In this document: positions 30,442 to 34,474 of the stretch, one piece after another | Position numbering within the stretch: the stretch's first letter is position 1 | Layout of the letters: each line of letters begins with the position of its first letter | Assembly: GCA_028874315.1 (NCBI GenBank) | Contig: JAPPKM010000046.1 | Coordinates: 364-34,837, forward strand | Length of the DNA stretch: 34,474 nucleotides | Reading direction: 5' to 3' | DNA from: Chloroflexota bacterium | GTDB lineage: Bacteria > Chloroflexota > UBA11872 | Notes under the pieces: model-generated | Database searches by the model: none | What the model was told of the DNA's origin: nothing | Seen by the model: only the letters and a program-made list of their open reading frames with translations | Position numbers and translations under genes: made by a program

Positions 30442-31608
30442 CTAAGGACTGTAGGTTCGGCCTTTCCAGCCGCCGCCGACCCCACGGTAGTGCCGGCGTG
30501 CCGAGTCCAAGGTCATGGTCACGTAGATGACGGCTGACAGCGGCAACGTGACCGCCCGCAGCAACGAGCCGCCGTACCAGCGTGTCATCGGCAGGTAGCT
30601 GCAGGTCATCAGCGCCCATCCAACGACTCCGGTCGCCAGGGCCGCCGCCGCTGATCCGGTGTCAATTCCAATCACGAGGCTCGCGCCACCCGTTACCACC
30701 GCAGCCGGCGGCGCGGCGAAGGCCAGCAGTAGCGCGACGACTGTGCCCAGGAGTCGTAAGGGCGAGAAGGCGAGTTGGGTGTAGGCCGTGCGCGCGACGA
30801 CGTGCCAGACGCCGGAAAGTCCGGCGTAACCACGCTCGCTGCGCACATCGTGGCCCAACCCCAGCCAGGTGCGTCCTCCCGCCTGCTTGATACGAGCGGC
30901 CAGGGCGCAGTCGTCGATGATCTGGCCACGGATCGAATCCAGGCCACCGATCCGTTCGAGCATCCGCCGGCGTACCAACACGCAGCCACCGGCGGCCGCC
31001 GCCGTTCCGCGATTGGGGTCGTTTGACCAACGGAAGGGGTTGAGCAGTCCAAAGAAGTACACGAAGGCCGGGACCAGCAGTCGCTCGAATGGCGTAACTG
31101 CCCGCAGGTGCGCCATCACCGACGCAAGGTCCAGGTCGCGATGCTCGGCCATGCCTACCAGCCGGCGGAGGAGGTCGGGTGGATGAGCGATGTCAGCGTC
31201 CGTGAGGAGGATGTAGTCGCATTCTTGAGCCAGATTGGAAGTGGCGCCGGTGTGCATGGCCCAGACTTTGCCCGCCCAGCCGTGCGGAAGCGGAGGCGCC
31301 GTGACTACGTTGACATCGCCAGCGTCTGCGCGTGCGCCGAGGCCACGTGCGACGTCCGCCGTGCCGTCGGTGCTGGAGTCATCCACTACGACTATCCGCA
31401 AGCAGCCCGGATAGTCCTGACGAAGCAGCGCCGGCAGCGTTGACGGGAGTAGCCGGGCCTCGTTGCGTGCCGGCACGATGACGGTCACCGATGGCCATCG
31501 CGTTTGCGACGCGCCGGGTGATGACGCCGGCAGTTGCACCTCGGTGCGCCAGAACCATCCGCGACCAACGAGCAACCAGACCCACGCGACGGCAGCGGCA
31601 ACCGCCAA
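30442..31608 (-). CDS. hpnB: HpnB-like family 2 glycosyltransferase
   Basis: This 388-residue membrane glycosyltransferase matches the hopene-associated HpnB type along its length. It has an N-terminal helix ending GRGWFW, VTVIVPARNEARLLPSTLPALLRQDYPG, VVDDSSTDGTADVA, PLPHGWAGKVWAM, LLTDADIAHPPDLLRRLV, AGGCVLVRRRMLERIGGLDSIRGQIIDDCALAARIK, then three or so C-terminal helices and YVTMTLDSARRHYRGVGGGWKGR. The start is TTG 31608; no ATG or GTG is available between the preceding in-frame stop and this codon. HpnB is linked to hopanoid gene clusters in other bacteria, but no squalene-hopene cyclase or other hpn gene is in this window. The actual lipid or sugar is therefore open. Confidence 0.85.
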   Translation of the reverse strand: MAVAAAVAWVWLLVGRGWFWRTEVQLPASSPGASQTRWPSVTVIVPARNEARLLPSTLPALLRQDYPGCLRIVVVDDSSTDGTADVARGLGARADAGDVNVVTAPPLPHGWAGKVWAMHTGATSNLAQECDYILLTDADIAHPPDLLRRLVGMAEHRDLDLASVMAHLRAVTPFERLLVPAFVYFFGLLNPFRWSNDPNRGTAAAAGGCVLVRRRMLERIGGLDSIRGQIIDDCALAARIKQAGGRTWLGLGHDVRSERGYAGLSGVWHVVARTAYTQLAFSPLRLLGTVVALLLAFAAPPAAVVTGGASLVIGIDTGSAAAALATGVVGWALMTCSYLPMTRWYGGSLLRAVTLPLSAVIYVTMTLDSARRHYRGVGGGWKGRTYSP

Positions 31609-31665
31609 TCCCGTGAGGACCTTCAGCCAGATATCGATGTGTGCTCGTCAGTCGACCCGGCGGGG

Positions 31666-34131
31666 TCAGTCCACGCGGGTGATCCAGAAGCGCAGGGCGC
31701 GGTCGTCCCCAACCGTGGCCAGCAGCGCGCCGTCGGGGCTGTACGCGACCGCTCGAATCCAGTCGATGTGGGCATCAATAGCGCGTCCCAGCTTCAGGCT
31801 GCCGGTGGGGTCGCGCAGGAGGGCGCGCTGATATACGCCGATGGCTAGTTCGTCGCCGACCGGCCGGTAGGCCAGCGACGTGATGAGCCCCGCCTCCGGC
31901 TCGATCTCTCGCAGCAGGCTGTTGGATCCACTCGCGAGAATCTTGATCGCCGCGCCGTCCGCCAGCGCCATCTCGGCGACCCGCGGGGCGAAGCGGATGG
32001 CCCGGATCCAGTCATCGAGCCCTGTCAGTCGCAACCGCTCAGCACCGGTTGCCGCATCCAGGAGCAAGACTTCGCGATACGTGCCGACTGCCGCAAGGCC
32101 CGATCCATCCGTTGCCAGCGCCGTGATGGGGCCGGACGCCATCACGGCCCAGTTCTCGGCACCGTTGCTCGGATCCAGCCTGCGGACGACGCCTCGGGCG
32201 TCGCCTGCCAGTAAGTGACCGTCCGCCGCAAAGGTCAAGGCTGTCACGCTATCCGGCACGGCTGGCGCTTCGCTCAGCAGCGCTCCGTGCGCGGCATCCC
32301 ACAGTCGCACCCGGCCGTCGTCTCCGCCGGAGGCCACGATCTGTCCGTCAGGCGAATAGGCCGCAACTCGCGCCGGTCGGTCATGTGCTGCGACGGATGC
32401 CCGGATCGCACCATCGGTTCCGACGATCACGAGCCAGCCGTTATCCAAGGCGGCCGCCACCGACGTACCGAGAGGACTGTAGTCCACGGCATTGCCCGAC
32501 GCGGGCAGGGCGGTTTCGGCGGCTAGTTCCGAGAGCGCCGTCAGCCACACGCCAACGTCTCCGTCCCAACTCCCCGAAAGCAGGATTTCGCCATCCGGGC
32601 TGAAGCTGAGCCCCTGAACGTCAGTCGTGTGGCCGGTGAGGCTGTATAGCCTGGTTGCCGTGGCAACGTCCCACACCCCCACCGTTCCGTCGCTTGAGGA
32701 CGTGGCCACTCGACGCCCGTTCGGGCTGAACGCCACCTGCCACACCGAGTCGCTATGTCCGGCAAGCGTGGCCAGCGCTGATCCGTTCGTTGCGTCCCAC
32801 AGCACAGCTGTGTTGTCGTCGGCGCCAGTAGCTAGGCGCGTGCCGTCGGGACTGATGGCGAGGGACAGCACAGCCCGTGAGTGCTGCTCGATGAACTCGA
32901 GCAGGCGTTCTCCTGTTGCCATGTCCCAGATATCCGCCCTGGCCCAACCGGAGGTAATCAGACCTCCGCCGTCTGGTGTAAAGGCGACGCCATTTGACCA
33001 GGCGTCAATGTCGTCGAACTTGGCGAGATGCTCACCGGTCGCCACATCCCACACATGGGCCGCGGCGTAGGTCGTCGCAGCCACAAGGGTTCCGTCTGGA
33101 CTAAAGGCCACGCTTGTGAACCAACGCTCGTCAGCCTGGAGCACATGGACTTGCTCGCCCGAGCGCGTATCCCAGAGCCGCACGGTGTCATCCTCGGAAG
33201 CGCTGGCGAGGAGCGAGCCATCAGGCGAATAGGCGACTTCGTAGATGCCGTCAAAGTGGCCCAGGAGTTCATGGATCGGCGTCAAGGTCGCCCGATCCCA
33301 GATCACGACGCGGCGGTCGTAGCCGCCGGTAGCGAACGTGGCGCCCGATGGGTCGAAGGCCACGCTGGTCACCAACGGACTGTGGGCTTCCACCAGCGGT
33401 CGAGGAATGCGGGGCGGCGCCAATGGCACCGTGCTTGGCGCCGGAATCATCCCAGCTTGCTTGAAGTGATCACCGGCCGGTGCCAGGCGAACCTGTCCGT
33501 CACTGAGGCGAAGGACGGCTCGCTGGGCCCTGAGGACGCCGCCGTCCGGTGCCGACGCATATCCAAGTGGCAATCCGAATCTGGTCAAGGCATTCGGAGA
33601 GGCTCTCCAGAAGTCCGTGACTTCCGAAGCAGCGGACAGCACTTCCAGGCGAGCCAGTGGGCCGGTGTCTGCGGGCAACAACGTGCTGGGTGGTATGCCT
33701 TTGAAGTCGAGCAGCCACGGATCGTGTCCTGCCGACGACAGCACGTCGTAGATGTTGGCTGGGCGAACTTCGCCATCGGGACCCACCTGAAGCACGGCCC
33801 GTTGAAAGGCCTGGTAGACGAACGGCGCTGCATGCCAGGGCTGCGAAATCGGATAGCCCAGAAGCTCGTGACCCCCAAGGCCCTGAAAGGACGTCCAGAT
33901 TGGAGCGCCGGGCGCGTCCACGACCGAATAACCAAGGCCTCCCCCGCCGCCAGTCTGCGTGTAGAAGAAGCCGTGCTGGAGCGGAAAGCTGGCTGGGCTC
34001 GCCGCAGCGCCGGTCGCTGAAAGGGCGACGAGCACAGCTACCCCGAAGCTCGCGACGGCAACTCGCCACTTGCGGACCGCGACCGAGACACGAGCCGCCG
34101 GCCGCACGCTCAAGAATCGACGGACGATCAC
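31666..34131 (-). CDS. Secreted WD40-repeat protein, about 14 repeats
   Basis: This 821-residue protein has an N-terminal signal peptide (hydrophobic VAVASFGVAVLVALSATGAAA, cleavage near residue 44). A domain of about 190 residues follows, with LGFP-like segments (GGHELLGYPISQPW and LTRFGLPLGYA). The rest is a series of about 14 WD40 repeats from residue 235 to the end, such as VAYSPDGSLLASASEDDTVRLWD and VAFSPNGRRVATSSSDGTVGVWD. Repeats 8, 10, 12 and 13 are degenerate. Fourteen repeats would make two seven-bladed propellers, a scaffold for binding partners outside the cell. The start GTG 34131 has no clear ribosome site; TTG 34113 is an alternative. Binding partner unknown. Confidence 0.88.
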   Translation of the reverse strand: MIVRRFLSVRPAARVSVAVRKWRVAVASFGVAVLVALSATGAAASPASFPLQHGFFYTQTGGGGGLGYSVVDAPGAPIWTSFQGLGGHELLGYPISQPWHAAPFVYQAFQRAVLQVGPDGEVRPANIYDVLSSAGHDPWLLDFKGIPPSTLLPADTGPLARLEVLSAASEVTDFWRASPNALTRFGLPLGYASAPDGGVLRAQRAVLRLSDGQVRLAPAGDHFKQAGMIPAPSTVPLAPPRIPRPLVEAHSPLVTSVAFDPSGATFATGGYDRRVVIWDRATLTPIHELLGHFDGIYEVAYSPDGSLLASASEDDTVRLWDTRSGEQVHVLQADERWFTSVAFSPDGTLVAATTYAAAHVWDVATGEHLAKFDDIDAWSNGVAFTPDGGGLITSGWARADIWDMATGERLLEFIEQHSRAVLSLAISPDGTRLATGADDNTAVLWDATNGSALATLAGHSDSVWQVAFSPNGRRVATSSSDGTVGVWDVATATRLYSLTGHTTDVQGLSFSPDGEILLSGSWDGDVGVWLTALSELAAETALPASGNAVDYSPLGTSVAAALDNGWLVIVGTDGAIRASVAAHDRPARVAAYSPDGQIVASGGDDGRVRLWDAAHGALLSEAPAVPDSVTALTFAADGHLLAGDARGVVRRLDPSNGAENWAVMASGPITALATDGSGLAAVGTYREVLLLDAATGAERLRLTGLDDWIRAIRFAPRVAEMALADGAAIKILASGSNSLLREIEPEAGLITSLAYRPVGDELAIGVYQRALLRDPTGSLKLGRAIDAHIDWIRAVAYSPDGALLATVGDDRALRFWITRVD

Positions 34132-34175
34132 AGGGACGCGGTCCGAGTTCGGCGGTTCACCGGCAGTACCCAGAC

Positions 34176-34474
34176 CTAGCCGGATCGGATTGCCGCGCGC
34201 AACGCGGCTTCCAGGTGTGGCTGGCGAAAGTCGTAGCCAATGTCGAGCAGTTTCCGCGGGACCATCCGCTGACTGGAAAGCAGCGCCTCGCGCGCGAAGT
34301 CGCCGAGCGCCGCTCGCAGGATTGGCGCCGGTACCGGCAGCATCACGGGCCGGCGCAGAGCCCGCCCCATGGTCTTGACGAATTCGCGGTTGGTCACCGT
34401 CTCAGACGCCGCCACGACTATCGGACCGCTGAGCGTCTCCCGCTGGAGCGCCAGACGGTAGACGCCCACGACGT
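34176..34474 (-). CDS. SDR39U1/YfcH-type NAD-dependent epimerase, C-terminal fragment
   Basis: Only the last ~99 residues are in the window; the gene runs past the right edge and its N-terminal Rossmann domain is missing here. The visible part (VVGVYRLALQ, NREFVKTMGRALRRPVMLPVPAPILRAALGDFAREALLSSQRMVPRKLLDIGYDFRQPHLEAAL) matches the DUF1731 C-terminal domain of TIGR01777-type epimerases. Reading from the edge, codons before the track's GTG continue with DVVGVY, so 34469 is not a true start. It lies upstream of the WD40 gene on the same strand with a 44-bp gap, so the two may be co-transcribed. Substrate unknown for the family. Confidence 0.85.
   Translation of the reverse strand, partial: VVGVYRLALQRETLSGPIVVAASETVTNREFVKTMGRALRRPVMLPVPAPILRAALGDFAREALLSSQRMVPRKLLDIGYDFRQPHLEAALRAAIRSG

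Overview
The window is about 34.5 kb of GC-rich bacterial chromosome. It most likely comes from a Chloroflexota (Chloroflexi) member, and I cannot place it more finely. Three things point there. Two solute-binding lipoproteins carry Val/Glu-rich repeat linkers directly after the lipobox Cys, a style common in that phylum. GTG and TTG starts are frequent. The SRP RNA is the large, Alu-domain-bearing type. There is no phage, insertion sequence, CRISPR array or other mobile element. The first ~105 bases are homopolymer-rich and look like a low-quality contig end.

Layout. 0.1-3.6 kb, minus strand: a Tat-type lipoprotein sugar-binding protein, an aldo/keto reductase and an alpha/beta hydrolase. 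3.7-7.3 kb, plus strand: a branched-chain amino-acid type ABC operon (livG-livF-livH-livM). It converges on its probable binding protein (7.4-8.8 kb, minus) across a perfect 15-bp hairpin that should terminate both units. 8.9-10.0 kb: a threonine aldolase on the minus strand. 10.1-13.7 kb: a housekeeping block made of large SRP RNA, dnaX, ybaB, recR and an overlapping UlaG-like metallo-hydrolase. 13.7-14.2 kb: a small lipoprotein on the minus strand. 14.3-15.5 kb: a chromate transporter whose start codon is missing or unusual. 15.6-20.2 kb: a DUF58 / transglutaminase-like pair followed by three tightly packed small membrane proteins. 20.2-22.2 kb: a Mug-like DNA glycosylase, hypoxanthine phosphoribosyltransferase, and an alpha/beta hydrolase without its nucleophilic Ser.

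22.3-26.7 kb holds the most interesting metabolic unit. A fumarylacetoacetase-family enzyme, a LarA-type nickel racemase/epimerase, a four-carbon acid-sugar kinase (DUF1537) and a PdxA2-type dehydrogenase lie head to tail, followed by secG. The kinase/PdxA2 pair is known from threonate/erythronate catabolism. A LarA homologue with all its catalytic residues next to it suggests stereochemical inversion of a hydroxyacid before phosphorylation. The substrate is inferred, not shown.

26.9-34.5 kb: a RecB-like nuclease with a 4Fe-4S cysteine pattern (minus), a family 2 glycosyltransferase (plus), tRNA-Pro(GGG) with encoded CCA, a PhyH-type dioxygenase (minus, probable non-standard start), an HpnB-like glycosyltransferase (minus), a secreted WD40 protein with about 14 repeats (minus), and the C-terminal end of an SDR39U1-type epimerase cut by the window edge.

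The main leads are the LarA/DUF1537/PdxA2/FAH operon, two enzyme-like proteins that have lost their catalytic nucleophile (transglutaminase Cys to Ser, hydrolase Ser to Ala), two genes whose conserved N-terminus has no ATG/GTG/TTG, and the large SRP RNA in front of dnaX.
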